From: Strigops habroptila
Taxonomy: Eukaryota; Chordata; Aves; Psittaciformes; Psittacidae
Direction of reading: 5' to 3'
Assembly (NCBI RefSeq): GCF_004027225.2
Contig: NC_044277.2
Coordinates: 140,797,057-140,861,056 of the forward strand
DNA length: 64,000 nucleotides
Both the position numbers and the translations under genes were made by a program. The notes beneath the pieces are model-generated. The model was not told where the DNA came from. It worked only from the letters and a program-made list of their open reading frames with translations, and ran no database searches. Below, one piece after another: positions 1-12,475 of the stretch. Position 1 is the first letter of the stretch, and each line of letters starts with the position of its first letter.

Positions 1-3000
1 CCCAGCAGGGCAGGACCAGCACCCTCTGTATGCCAAACAACAGGCAAAGCCCAGCCCATCCACAGCAACGTTGCCAGGTCTTCAACCCCTCAAGAGAGGG
101 GTTTTTTCTCTGGTGCCCAGGCAGCGGAAGCAGGGGAGAGGTGGGGTTGAATGAAATCTCTGCAGCACTTAAATTCCCAAGTAAATATCTAATTAGAGAA
201 ATGTTTGACTTCAATAATAAATGAGCAGAATATCAGGAGACATGAGTACTGGCAAAGTACATCTACAGCAAAGTCTTCACAATGGGGGCATTTTTTGGCC
301 TGCCCTCCTATTTAAGATCCTCATATAAGTGGAAAAACCATGCATACAGCTGCAAAGGGTAGGACATGACTTTCCTCACTCTTGCTCGAACAATTTGGAG
401 GCACCCATCAGCAAACCCACCCTCATCAATTCTGCATCTTCCTGAAAATGTACTTTTAAGCACCTTAATTGCATTTCAGAGATAACCCTGCAGGCAAAGT
501 GACAGGAAGAGAAACCATATGGAGCAGTTTGGCGGTCAGGCTCTTTGTTTTAAATCAATCAAACATCTGCGGCTAATGTAGCTTTGGGCTGCTCCTCAGG
601 AAACATTAGCCCTATTAGTCTGGGCTGGCAGGAACACAAAATAATATATTTATGGACAAAGCACATGTGCATTACTGCTGGAGAGCAAGCGGAGGAGGAG
701 AAGGAGGAAGAGAAGGTCTGTGGTCAGCACTTTGCCTTCTCGGGAGGTCAGCTCCAACACGCAAAGATCGGGAATGTGGGGTCCTTTCTTCTTGCCCCAG
801 CCCCACACCCGGGTCCACCTCCCTCCCCGGGTGCAGCCTCAAGACCTGCTGCCCAAGTCCAGAGGGGAGAGACCATCAAAAAGAAGCTGGATGGCTTCTT
901 ACCTTAAAGGAAATGAGGTGGGACGGTGCAGCGGGATGTGCTGCAGTCTGCAGGGGCAGCAATGGGAGAGGAGCACTGAGCAGTGGGGCCGGCCGTGAGG
1001 CTGTGTCTGTCTCCCCACACCACCACATGCCCATAGGGCTGATGTACCACAGCAAGCACAGCACAGGGACCACACTCATGGCTTACAAGCAGAGGCAAGG
1101 GCCGCGTGCCTGAGGGAGCAGGGTGTTACCAGGCTGAAACCACTGTTGCACACCAAGGGCTGTGAAAGCTGGAGGTGGGCTGGTTCCATATATAGTGTTC
1201 CCTTTTAAATGCAGACAGCCTCCAGGCAGTTCATCCCATTTTCCTCCCATGTGGTGTCTTTATGTGCTCTCACATAACAGCAGCAGTCCCAAGGAGGAAG
1301 TGAGAGATGGAAAGGGTAACAAGGCTTTTTCATTCACACTGTCATGCAGATAAATACATGTGCATTTGCATGTGCATCCATAAATGAGAGGCACGAGGAC
1401 ACATGTCTGCCTGCCAGCACCTCTCTAGTCCATCTACCCATACCCCTGTTCCCTGGGAAATGGAGAGCTATGACTGAGAGCAAGAAGAACAAGAGCTTTG
1501 CGGCTGCTTCTCAGCCAGCCACTGTCCCTGTGTGGGAGGGAATTTGCACTAGAGAAGCCTTAAAAAGAGTGAAAATACTGTATATAGTCTTAATCAACTC
1601 CCCAACCACACCTTTAGGTTTCCTTGTTTCTATTTCCTATGGAGAAAACTAAAAAGTCTATGACATTGAGGAGGATAAGGTAGAGCAGCCATAGTTAAGG
1701 AAAAGTCCATCATTGGCATGTTTTGATTCTGCCAAAACAAATTCTTGCAAACCTTGAAAACACAAATAGTTGATGAATTTAAGAAGAAAAAACTTATTCA
1801 GAGTAAGGAGCTGTGTATTAGGTAGTCTGAGACAAACCTTAACTCTCCCCCTTAGTGACACTGTCAAGTAATCACATACATAACTGACATTTCAACTGAG
1901 TTTTCACTCCAGTACTAGATGGACCTATCCAAAATGCAATCTGCTTAATCATTTTTTATTTTTCCTGATGCTAATAACACTGGGCAGAGCCAGGGATTTG
2001 GGGATGTCTTAATTGTGATTTTCCAACTTCTTAAGTGTTTTTTTCCATCTTTGCACTTCTTCAGATTATAATGGCAGGGGTTGGGGAGAGGAGGATGGCA
2101 GCATGTGCAGTTTGTGTGTTCTTTTAACCATGCAACCATGGATGCATTTAGCATTAGTGTGTACGTATCACTTTAAGGAGTTTCCTCTTTCGCCCAGATT
2201 GATAACATCAGACTGGTACAGTGACTGTGAAATGCAAAAAGAACACTGATACCTGCAGGAAATGTAATGACTTTAATCTAGAGAATACCAGATTCATTTT
2301 CATTTCTGGTCTTTCATGAGCATGCTCATCTGTAAGCTCTGTCTTTCTTGCAGGGATGCAAAGAAGCTAAACTGGATTTGTAAAGTAGAGCTGCCGAAGC
2401 AGGTAACCCAGCATGCCCCCCAGACCTGCCCCACAAGTTCCTCCTCCCCACATCTTCTCCCCATACCTCTTGTGCACACAAGCCCCATGTGGGGGTGTGA
2501 GTGCACTCCCGCACTCCATCCTCCTGCTCCTTTCACAGCCCTTGTGGTTTTCCAAAACATGTGCCAGCTCTAATGCTTTCAGTTGCACTAAGCCGCTTCC
2601 TGCCCCAGCAGATATCCCTGTTTCTGAGCAGCCATGTACTTCCACCCTCCTCTTCTCTAAAGGGATGGATGAATTGTGCCAACCCATGTCCCCCCTTCTT
2701 CCAGGAGGGAGCTGCATCCATTATGAAATGGGGTGATCTCTGGGACAGCCATTATTGCCTTTTCCTTTCCCAAAGGTGACAAAGCTTCAGTGCTCAATGG
2801 CAGGAGAAGGACTCACGTTTGAGAGCCCACGAATGCTGCCTGTGCAAAATACTTTGCACCTAAGGGAAGGCTGGAGAAACATCTACACATCTCCTCTGGC
2901 GCATTCATGAGAAGGCAGAAGCCTGAAGGCTGCTGCTAAATTTGTCGAAGGACGTATTTTCCAAAGTACTTCTAACTCAGGCAAATGATCCAATTTATTT

Positions 3001-4272
3001 GCAAATTATTTGAAAATCCATCCTCTACTCAAAAGAGTAAGTGCTGTAACTGTGCCAGAGATCCGCTGCATCCGCAACAGTCACTCACCACCTTCTCCAA
3101 GCGCAAGTAAATGTAATTCTCAGCAGCATCCTCATCATGCAGAATACACTGGTTTGGTTTGAGTTTTCCCAGCATCGCAATCAAAATGTTTCCTTGGGTC
3201 ATCCAGAGCTGAGTGGCTTCAGGAGGAAACTGAGGGACAGCTCAGCTCTAAGGATAGGGAAACTGCTGCTGATGGAGCTTCCCAGTGTGGTCAAGGTACT
3301 CCTGTGAGGATGGGAAGAACAAGTAAGAGGTGTTTCTGGGAGGAAATAATGGTAGAAGGGAGTTTGCTTTGAAAATAATGTGTACCTTCAACCATAGGCC
3401 ACATACTGTGATGGGGGAAATACAGGAGGTAGTGCAGGTCTTGCAGCAGACCCTCCAAGCATTGTCTGCCCCATGGTCCCCTTGGTGGCTCCACAGAGCC
3501 TGTGTTTTGTGGGCCACAGACTGGGACAGAGTCCCAGGCAACACATGGGGTTTGAACTGAGTGAATTTCCACAACTTCCCACAGGGGATATTATTATCAG
3601 GTGTCATCCTACCCCATGCAGTCACAGGCAATCACCATATAAAACATACATGTAATAATCAGCTATAACAAGGGGAAAGTTTTCTTTCTTGACCTGTACT
3701 TTGTGGGAACTCTTATTCCAAGGAAAGAGCATGGGAGCTTCTCATCAGCAATGGTGGCAACTCAAAGCAAGGGCAAGAGTCCTTCTCTGCATGACTGAAG
3801 ATCTCTTGTGACCCCAAAGAGGTGACATTGCATAAAAGGATTCAGAGCAAGGCCAGTGGAATTCCAAGTTTGGTTTGTCCTGTTGCCAGCTGCTTTAAAG
3901 TCTACAGCACTGGACCAACATCTGAAGTGAAGGACACGGAAAGGTAATGATGCAAGGAGAAATTAAGTCCTCTGGCATGAATGCTTGTTGCTGTGGGGAG
4001 AGGGATGTTGTGGCTGCCACAGTGAGGAGTGTGCCTCACAGTTAAGAGAAGTGAGAAACAATGTGGTGGCCACATGCATATCTGAAGATGGTCTGATGAA
4101 ACTCCACATTCAGATATAAAGGAGGGACACGACCTCAGGGGAGTTGTCCTCTTGCCCCTTTGTTAGCAGTTCACTGACGAGGCTGCACTCAGGCAGGCTG
4201 CAGCAGCCCTTTGCAAACAGGTAGCAAGGAGCCTTGCCCAGCTCCAAGGTGGGTTACCTGATAAGATGGGCT

Positions 4273-4328
4273 GATAGTGGCTTTTTGCATCTTCACCCTT
4301 GATAGTGGCTCTTTACATCTTCACCCTG
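4273..4328. repeat. Tandem duplication, 2 x 28 bp
   Basis: Two adjacent 28-bp copies beginning GATAGTGGCT and ending CATCTTCACCCT differ at about three positions. Confidence 0.92.
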
Positions 4329-4498
4329 ACTAGTACCACCTCTGGGAGCTTTGCAAGACCCATTGTCTGGGAACATAAAGAGTGTCCCTAACCTTCCCCC
4401 TAGGTACCAAATCAAACTGTGTTTGCTTTCTTTTGCTTTCAGCAGGTTCTCTAATTATTAACCTTTCAGAAGGGCTTGGGGTTTACTGCATGGATTAC

Positions 4499-4532
4499 TG
4501 CAGAGCACCTCACTGGGGGAAGGTGCTCTGCA
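4499..4532. repeat. 12-bp inverted repeat, 10-nt loop
   Basis: TGCAGAGCACCT and its exact reverse complement flank CACTGGGGGA. It forms a GC-rich short hairpin in intergenic DNA. No gene partner is seen. Confidence 0.9.
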
Positions 4533-7500
4533 CAAACCAGGAAGCTTGTTTGCTCCTTGATGCTCCTGCAAGATAAGAAAGACATTTAACAATGGGAACC
4601 CAATAATCTTCTTTTTCCCACTTCACCATTAGTTTGATTCATGGTACTTTTTGGTTGCTGCTGATGAGTAATGATCTATTTCATCTTCACTCCAGATCTA
4701 TGCAGAAATGATAGGTACACATCATGCAATGTAAAAGACATATAGATTTAACCCCTCTGCCCAGCCACTCACTGCTAATAAAATGTGCTTTAGAAATAGT
4801 GCTGTGGTAGCAGAGGGGAGAGGTATTTTTTCCCAAATCTACCTTTGATTAGGAACATACATTTCTGGAGTGACGGTCTGCCAGAAATACAGTGTTACAC
4901 AAGCTCTCATCATCTGAACCAGCATCCTGAAGTTGCTCATTTTTCTCTCTCAAGGTCGTTTTGTTATTATGCAATTGCACAGCCAAGGCAGGGACTAAAG
5001 GGGTATAACGACAAAGAAGGTTTTGAAGCACTCCCAGGAGCACAGGGCCTTTAGGACTGCCCATTTAAGTATATATATGTTTCAAATACTTCTCATGCTT
5101 TCTCTCAATTTGGCCATTTTGTGAAGCCCCTCTGCAGTCTGGGGCACAGAAGTGCCACCATCCCTTATGCCTTGGGTGTGTTGGGATCCTGCTCTCCCTG
5201 TGCCAAGCTGGAGCTGTGCAGGGAGGGTGCTGTGCAAATACCTGAGTCTCCTCCCCACCCATCTGTAGCACGGGGCATGCGCTTCCATCCCATCCTCAGC
5301 AGCAACAGCCAGAAACCCCTGTGGTCCCTCTAGTCTAGTCCGCTTTCTCTAGCAACGCCCAGTACAGCAGGGGCTCAGTGGTTTTTGGTGGCCTCTGGGC
5401 TAGAGGCAGTGGTTAGGGGCAGCAATACCCGTCACTCTTGCCTCTCTGGCTCACCCCATGTGCCAGCAGGAGAATGTATGTGCAGGTTAATAGCGGCGCC
5501 GAAACAGCAATGGCTTTCCAGAGCCCTCCAGAGCTGACTCATTGGACAGAGCTGAGCCAGAGATGGCAGGGGGATAGAAATCAGGGCCCTGACGAGCGTC
5601 TCCATCAATTATCTATTTATTTCATGCACCATCTTCTCCTTCTGCCTGTTGGCAACGAGGAGAATTCATAAATGACGGTAAGAAATGCGAAATGACAGCT
5701 AATCTTCATTGACCAAAGCTTCCCTCAAAAGCCGGGGCTGTGCTGGGTGTAATACGCTCTAAACATAAAAATAGAAGTCAGGAAATTACACTGTCGGTTT
5801 TACGTGCCTTTAATTGGGCAGGTTTTATGCTGCCAAGCAACAAAATCAAGGTGGGATCCATCTGTGAAGGAGATTTTTTCCCCAAACCAGGAACTCTGCA
5901 GTTCAGTGTTACTCCTTTGTCCCACTACCTCTGCTTCCCAAACCTGCAAATTCAGGTTTCAAAGTGGCACCACTGGGTTGGCATTTATGTTCTGCCTAAT
6001 GTAACCTCATCTCTCTGGGCATCCACCACCTCTTTGGTGCAGCCACCGCACCAAGACGCAGCCGAGACATGCCCGGGGGCAGGTCTGTATTTTGCCGATG
6101 GTATTTTACCTTGGTGGGTTTATTTTCTCTCTACCTATAATTTACTACAGACTGCTATGTTTTCAGTAAAATATTCCCAGAAAACAAGTGTCGATAGCAA
6201 GGTGTTCACTTATATCCCATCACCTCCAGCACATTCCTCTCTGGAAACTGGTGTGGGATGCCTGGGAGTTTCATGGGGAAGGAAGAATCCAGGCATAAGT
6301 CCTGTTATTCCCTTCAGGACAGGCAGGCAGTGTTTGGTGCATGCTGGGCAGACCTCTTCTCCCATCAGAGGATATCCAAAAGCTGCACTATTTCCCAGTG
6401 CTCCCTGCGGGAGCTGTGCCCCATGGAGCCAGGGCTGGAGAGGCTAGGACACGTGAAGGATGAGGGCCAAAGGAGAGGGGAAGGTGAGGAGGGAAACCTG
6501 AAGACAGCAGCGCTTTTGCAATCCTGCCAGGATGCTCCTGCCTGGGGTTTCTTCCCCCCTCCCCAGCTTGAGTAGGTGCCCTCCCTGCCTGCCATTGCCA
6601 GCTTGGCCGGGGTTGTACTGCGGCACTTTCCTGAGAGCATCCATCCCGGAGACTTCAAAACCTCCTCCCCGTCCTGGCAGAATGACTTGCAGCTTTTCTG
6701 AAAGCTGGCAGGCAGCCTCAGTGCTTTGCCATGGGAAGAGGGTTAACCCCTTCCCTCCTTTCCCCCTTCTCTCTCCTTCCCCCTGTCCAGTGCATCATGC
6801 TGCTGGGAACTGGCCGGGAGGAATGACAGAGGAGGAAATGGTTTATTTCTATTTAGCCCTCACGGCTCTTTGGCTCAGGGTGACAGGAACGCAGCCTTGC
6901 ACCCTCAGCTTGAGGCTTCATCTGTCGGAGGCCATGAGATGCGATCATTTGCATGTGATTTTTGAAAGGGGCAATCACTGAGGACTTGGGGGTCGGTTGA
7001 TCGGGTGTGGGAAATGTTTAGAAATGGGGAGGAAAGATTCACCCTTTAGGTGCTGCGGGAGGAGCTGGCAGCAGCTCAAAGGGCTCCTGGCCCTGAAGGA
7101 GTGTTTGAAAGTTTTCCTATTTTCCAGCTCTGCGTAAGAGCAACCTGCAGCAATCATGCAGCAGGACCCGGGACTCCCACCTCCTCTCCCTAGCTTTGTC
7201 TTGGGCTTGCGGCATCATCTTCTTCAAGAACACTCGATTCCTTGGTTCATCTTCAAAACCCCCCCCATCCCAGGGAGCTTTGCAGGTACAAAACCCATTG
7301 GGGTCAATTCACTGCAGCTGCAACCCCAGCTATCCACCCTGGTTTGCACCCAGTTAATGTGGGACCCTGGGGTGCTGCCTCTATCACCCCACTGCCCCAC
7401 AGCTCCTCTGTGCCACCCACCTCTTCAGGGCACCCCAGGCCCCCTGCCACTGCTCAGGTGGAAATAACTATCCAACTGGGAATAATCACCCTGGCAGAGG

Positions 7501-10072
7501 CTGGCTGGGACAGCCTGCAGACATGTAGTGAGAGAGGTGAGGACTGAGGAGGACAAAGATGAAGAGGCTTCCTCTTAGTGAAGGGGTCCAGAGCAGTAAG
7601 TCAGGCTTTAAACTTTTTCCTTCTTTTGCACACAGGATTCTCGCTCCTGCGATGTCAAGACTTCAGATTACTGGGAGATAAATTTAGAATAGATCTGAAA
7701 AGTAATTTAGAGACCTAAAAATAGCCCATGAGCCTGTCTATCCAGTGGATGTAAAACCAGAAGGGAGGAGAAAGGAGAAAATATGACTGCAGGGAAACAG
7801 GAATAAACAGTTATTAGAGAGGACAGTCATGACAGAGAGAAATCTCGAGTGTGTGTGCCCGATTGCTGGGATCAGGAGCTGAACAGCGTGTCCTGGTTTT
7901 CCTGCTAGGAATCAAATAACGAAGGGGAATTTTTTTTCCAGAGTTCTGGGAAACTGAGTAAACACAACTTGGTCAGTGATTTGGCATAGCAGAGTTGGAC
8001 CTGCAGACCACTGACAGCCTCAGGTACGAGGAGCCATGTCCAGGGCACTGCCGGGAAATCCAGCCAGGAGCAAAAGGAGATGGGGATAGAGACAAGCAAC
8101 AACGTATGAGCAAGGTGTCCATGCTGGGGAGAAGCCACTCGCAGTAAAGGGCCATGGTCTCCTGGTCCACCATGAGAAAACAACCTGGTGTGAGCAGGGT
8201 ACTCGACCTGCACCAGCAGCATCAGAGCCTCCAGTGGGGCACGAGGAGGGAGCAGCGGGGGCTGCAGATGTTTCCTGAGTGCTGACCACAAGCTGCAGAG
8301 AGGAGATAAATGTCAGTGCTGCGAGCTAAGCCTCACCTCGCATCATGCTTTGCTTTTATAACCTCTTCTTTTTAATATCCTGTTGAGACAAACAGCCTGT
8401 GCACGTGTGCTGGGGGGACCTGCCAAGCAATTGAGCATCTTGGAGCACATCTCAGCCTGAAAGACGCTCACATGTCCCAGAATTTCCTTGGCCAGCTCCC
8501 ATGGTCACAGCCCCACCAGGTGAATTGTCCTTTCCCCTTGGCAGCAGCTGCTGCAGCCCCAGTTGCTCCAGTGAGAGACTGGGCTGACTGGGAATGGCCA
8601 TGGGGGCACTTCCTTACTTTTCTGTGCACAGTTATCAACACCGGGTGCTACTTCAGTGCCTCTTTACTTAAACATGTAGCTCAGACTACTCATTCCAGTC
8701 ACTTTGGGGACAACCTATTTTCACACGGCATGCTAAGCCTTTTGGCTGCTTTGTCCCCTCCTTGGGCAAGGGGCCTTGGGTGCTGGGTTGCCACAGTCCA
8801 CCTCCAGAGGGGTGGTCCCTCCCTCGGGGTCTGTCCCTACCAGAGCTGCAGCAACCTCTGCCAGCCCTTCCCGTGTCGCTCTAACAGTGACATGCAGTGG
8901 TCGCACACTGCAATGGAGGCTGGAGGTACCCTGTGCACGGCCCCAGCTCCTCCTACCAGTTACATACAGCACCTAGCGGGTTTCTGCAGCCATATCTTTA
9001 TTCTATTTTTATTTTACTATTCAATTTTTTCTTTTACATCTCAATAATGAATTCTGCTCTTGCTTTGTAGAGCACTGATTTCTTCAAGTCCTTTTTGTTA
9101 CACCCATGCATGCACACATCCAGACCTACTACATCATTTTCTGCAGAGATCTGGCTAAAGCAAGCACCCATACTCCATGCCCCACACAGCCCCCACCATC
9201 TCCCCATCTCTGGGGGTCTCGACACCCATCCATGACAGATTCACTGGAATAAAGGGAGCTGCTTCTCTGTCTGTGCCCCAGCACATACTTCTGCACTGTT
9301 TACCTGCTGCTGCTTCCAGAGCAAGTAGCTAATGTCTAAGCAGTCCCATTTAAACCCACAATCAAATTACAGGAACAAAATTAGAAGCCAGACTGGAGCC
9401 GCTTTAAAATTTGCCCCTTATTTAATAATTCTGTCGCAGCTATTTTTCCTCTTATCACCATTTATTCTCATTCTGAGGCCAGTTGGTAATAATAGAGGAG
9501 GTTCATTTGTGCTCCCCATCCTCTTTCCAACATCTAGTCTTTCTGCGTGGGTTTCATCTCTACCTTGTGAAAAGACATTAGGATAAATAAAACAATGATG
9601 CAGTACTAGAGGCGTAGGTTAATGGGACCACACCACACTCATCCTTTGCACGACTCTCTCTTTCCCATATGAAAAAGGTGAATTATATACATAAAATATC
9701 TGTTTCAGCCCTGTCCATACCTATAGGTATCAATCTACCAGGTGTGGAAGAAGGAACTGCAGTGCAGCTCTTTCCTTCAAGGCAATGCCTGGCAGAAGCA
9801 AGAGCCTGGAGGAGGCACTGAGGCAGCTTGGGAGTGCTGTTTCCCCTCTAGTGGGGTCTGTACAGAACTGATGGAGGAAATGAGTTGAGAGCCTTCCTGT
9901 TACCTCCCTGCTCCTGCCATCCCTCTGCATGGCCAACAGTGCAGGTGTAGAGCTATTGAGGTGGTGGTGATGCCTGCCCCAGCCAGGAGTTGGCTTGTAC
10001 TGAAGAGGCCAGGAGAAATACTTTATATAATATAATATAGCTTTGTACATATAATAATAATTTAATATAATT

Positions 10073-10320
10073 ATAGAATCCCAGACTGGTTTGGGTTGGA
10101 AGGGACCTTAAAGCTCCTCCAGTTCCAACCCCCTGCCATGGGCAGGGACACCTTCCACTAGACCAGGTTGCTCCAAGCCCTGTCCAACCTGGTCTTGAAC
10201 AGCGCCAGGGATGGGGCAGCCACAGCTTCTCAGGGCAACCTGTGCCAGTGTCTCATCACCCTCACAGTGAGAGATATCTAATTATTCCTTATACCTAATC
10301 TAAATCTACTTCCTTTGCCT
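10073..10320 (-). mobile_element. CR1 LINE 3' part (main body of a 5'-inverted copy)
   Basis: It starts with TATAGAATCCCAGACTGGTT, the reverse complement of a CR1 tail, and continues through GGTTGGAAGGGACCTTAAAG, CCATGGGCAGGGACACCTTC and TCTCATCACCCTCACAGTGA to TAATCTAAATCTACTTCC. At 10320 the minus-orientation homology stops and the same element continues in the opposite orientation. Confidence 0.92.
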
Positions 10321-10482
10321 TGAGAAGGCTTAGGAGAGACCTTATAACAGTTTTCCAGTACCTAAAGGGACCCTACAAGAAAGCTGGAGAGGGGCTTTTT
10401 GCAAGGCCATGTAGCGACAGGACAAGGTGGAGTGGCTTTAAACTGAAAGAGGGTAGATTTGGATTAGATGCTAGGAAAAATT
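10321..10482 (+). mobile_element. CR1 LINE segment, inverted relative to its neighbour
   Basis: It reads GAGACCTTATAACAG, AAGCTGGAGAGGGGCTTTTT, GACAGGACAAGG and AAACTGAAAGAGGGTAGATT in plus orientation. In the CR1 consensus this stretch lies just 5' of the part present in the minus-strand neighbour, with a short overlap around GTAGATTTGGATTAGAT. That arrangement is a 5' inversion within one insertion rather than two random insertions. Confidence 0.85.
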
Positions 10483-12320
10483 AGGCACAAAGGTTTCATC
10501 CTGCAGTTTAGGCAGCTGGATGCAGGAATTGTGTCGGGGGTGCATGGCAAGCAGAGCTGATTGCACATTGCTCACACCCTGCAAGCCTGGAAACAAGCCA
10601 GAGCCAAGGGCTGGATGGGGCTCATCATCTCACTGCTCTCAGGAATCATCATGTGGTGGTCCTTCACCTCCATGCACATCCCTGCCTACAGGAGTCTTCC
10701 TTCCGCCACACACCCTCACCAAGCAGAGTGCTTGCAGGTTATTTTCCTTAAATCTGCATTTATCAAAGCATCTATGGGGGCACTCACGAAGCAAAATCAG
10801 CCTCCAGCATGTGGTCAGACACAGGACCTCAGTGTCCAGCAGGACGAGCTGGGGAAGATCAATGTCATTCCTGGCAGGCACAGAGGAGAACATGAACCTT
10901 GGGTGAACGTGAGCAATAATCCTCTTTTCACAAGGGTGCTCTAGCTGGAGGATTTGCATCCACTGAGCTGTTTAAGCCCTCGTATTCGGTTTGGGCGCTG
11001 AGTGAATGCAAATACCTTTAAATAAAGTCAAAGCAGAAGGCTGCCGGGTATCAGGCAAGCATTTAAACATCACGAAGCGACAAACGAAGTGATAGAGTCA
11101 CTTGGCTCCGCATACAGCTCCAGTCATTTACACATCAAGCAGGTGAATTCAAGAGTGCAGAAATAGACCTGTAAATATATGGAGATTCTGCTTTTGCAGT
11201 AGTTCATTTTCAAAGCACATCTACTTTGTAACATACATTTGGGGTCACACTCCACCTCACAGCCCTTGCCTTGCTTTCCAAAATCAGCTGTTTCAGCTTG
11301 CTAGCTTTCCCCTGCAAGTGAGGAAAAGACAAACACCTAACTTTCAGTGTTGACACCACTTTCATCTTGCTAATTACTATTGTAAACTATGTACATATGC
11401 CAAAATGTCTACATTTCGGTGCAGCACATTGTTGCTACTTGTGTTTCTTAAGTTATACGAGAAAAACCATTGCAGGAGAAAGCCATTCTTTAAATGTCAG
11501 TACCAGTCTGATGCAACGGTGTCCAGCCTGTGAAATAGCACTTGCATTCAGAGGACAAGCTTTAGTCAAAGTAGGAATACCAGAACTATACAGTGCCACA
11601 CATAGTGTAGATACAAGCTCTCCAGCCAGACTTCCCTCTAGTTGGTGCTGCAGGCACCCTCCTTACCTTGGTAAGCCATGTTATCGTGTGGCAGCCTTAG
11701 GCAGCCCAAATAAAACTGAAAAGAAGGGAGCTCAGAGACAGAAACACTAGCTTGCTGTTTAGTTCCAGCACCCAGAGAGAAAGCTGTTGAGACAAAGATT
11801 CAGTGGTTTAGGGAGGCAATGAGGAATTAATTATACAAGAAGATACTTCAGGTTAGCGCTTAACTGGATTACAGATGCTGGCTGCCTGGGGCTTTTTTGT
11901 CTCCTTGCAAGTGCTCCTTTGGCAGCAGCCTACCTTCTGCTCCAGTCCAAACTTCACACCTACCCCAGGCACGTCACCCAGGTTCTTCTCTCTCCTTGTT
12001 TGCCAGTCCTATATCTCTATGCCCTTAGCATCCCGAACCATTCCCTTATCCTCACACAGAGCTAAACCAGCTCTGGAAGCAAACCTTCACAGTCAACCCC
12101 ACGCTCTTCAGCTGAATTATTTCAGCTGCCTCATTCCTTTCTAGCTCTTCCTGTTCCTTGTGGTATATGCTGTCACTCCAGTTACGTACTTCTGCTCTGC
12201 ACAGTGGTCCATCCATCACCTGTCTGAAAACATGAAGTCTCCATCCATTTTCACCTACTGCCACCAATACCAGAAAGCATTTACAGCACACACCTGTGTC
12301 CTGGTCTGATCTCCCCTGCT
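10483..12320. other. Intergenic DNA with a possible conserved element
   Basis: Unique sequence between two CR1 copies. The part at 10.94-11.18 kb is listed separately as a candidate regulatory element. I see no gene. Confidence 0.65.
10940..11180. promoter_or_regulatory. Candidate conserved enhancer with inverted octamer pair
   Basis: Two perfect POU octamers in opposite orientation, ATTTGCAT at 10952-10959 and ATGCAAAT at 11006-11013, sit in a motif-rich, repeat-free stretch that also has TTTAAATAAA and TCATTTACAC. The texture resembles vertebrate conserved noncoding elements. Function and conservation are inferred, not shown. Confidence 0.35.
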
Positions 12321-12475
12321 CCATCCCTGGCAGTGTTCAAGGCCAGGCTGGACAGAGCCTTGGGCCACATGGTTTAGTGCGAGGTGTCCCTGCCCATGAC
12401 AGGGGGGTTGGAACTAGATGATCTTAAGGTCCTTTCCAACCCTGACTATTCTATGATTCTATGGTTCTATGATTC
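12321..12475 (+). mobile_element. CR1 LINE 3' end with ATTCTATG tail
   Basis: CR1 3' UTR from CCATCCCTGGCAGTGTTCAA through GGTTGGAACTAGATGATC and CCTTTCCAACCC to a tail of ATTCTATGATTCTATGG-type repeats. It is the same subfamily as the copy at 23.13 kb. Confidence 0.93.

Larger units (their letters stand above)
1..10072. other. Intergenic DNA 3' of ABHD5, no supported gene
   Basis: About 10 kb of moderately GC-rich sequence. Many open frames occur (the longest, 235 codons at 5740-6447), but none resembles a known protein or shows exon structure, and both strands are equally open. Short patches with dense homeobox- or octamer-like motifs (around 0.43-0.57, 2.94-3.02, 5.45-5.83, 6.93-6.97 and 9.33-9.58 kb) could be conserved regulatory elements, but conservation cannot be judged here. 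Minor repeats are listed separately. Confidence 0.7.

Noticed and set aside
5740-6447. 235-codon plus-strand open frame
   Set aside because: It is the longest intergenic frame on the left side, but has no recognisable domain, no good start context and no exon signals. Similar frames overlap on both strands. A chance frame in moderately GC-rich DNA is more likely.
8472-9047. 191-codon plus-strand open frame
   Set aside because: Low-complexity Ala and Pro patches and a hydrophobic Phe-rich end produced by AT-rich DNA; no family recognised and no gene structure.
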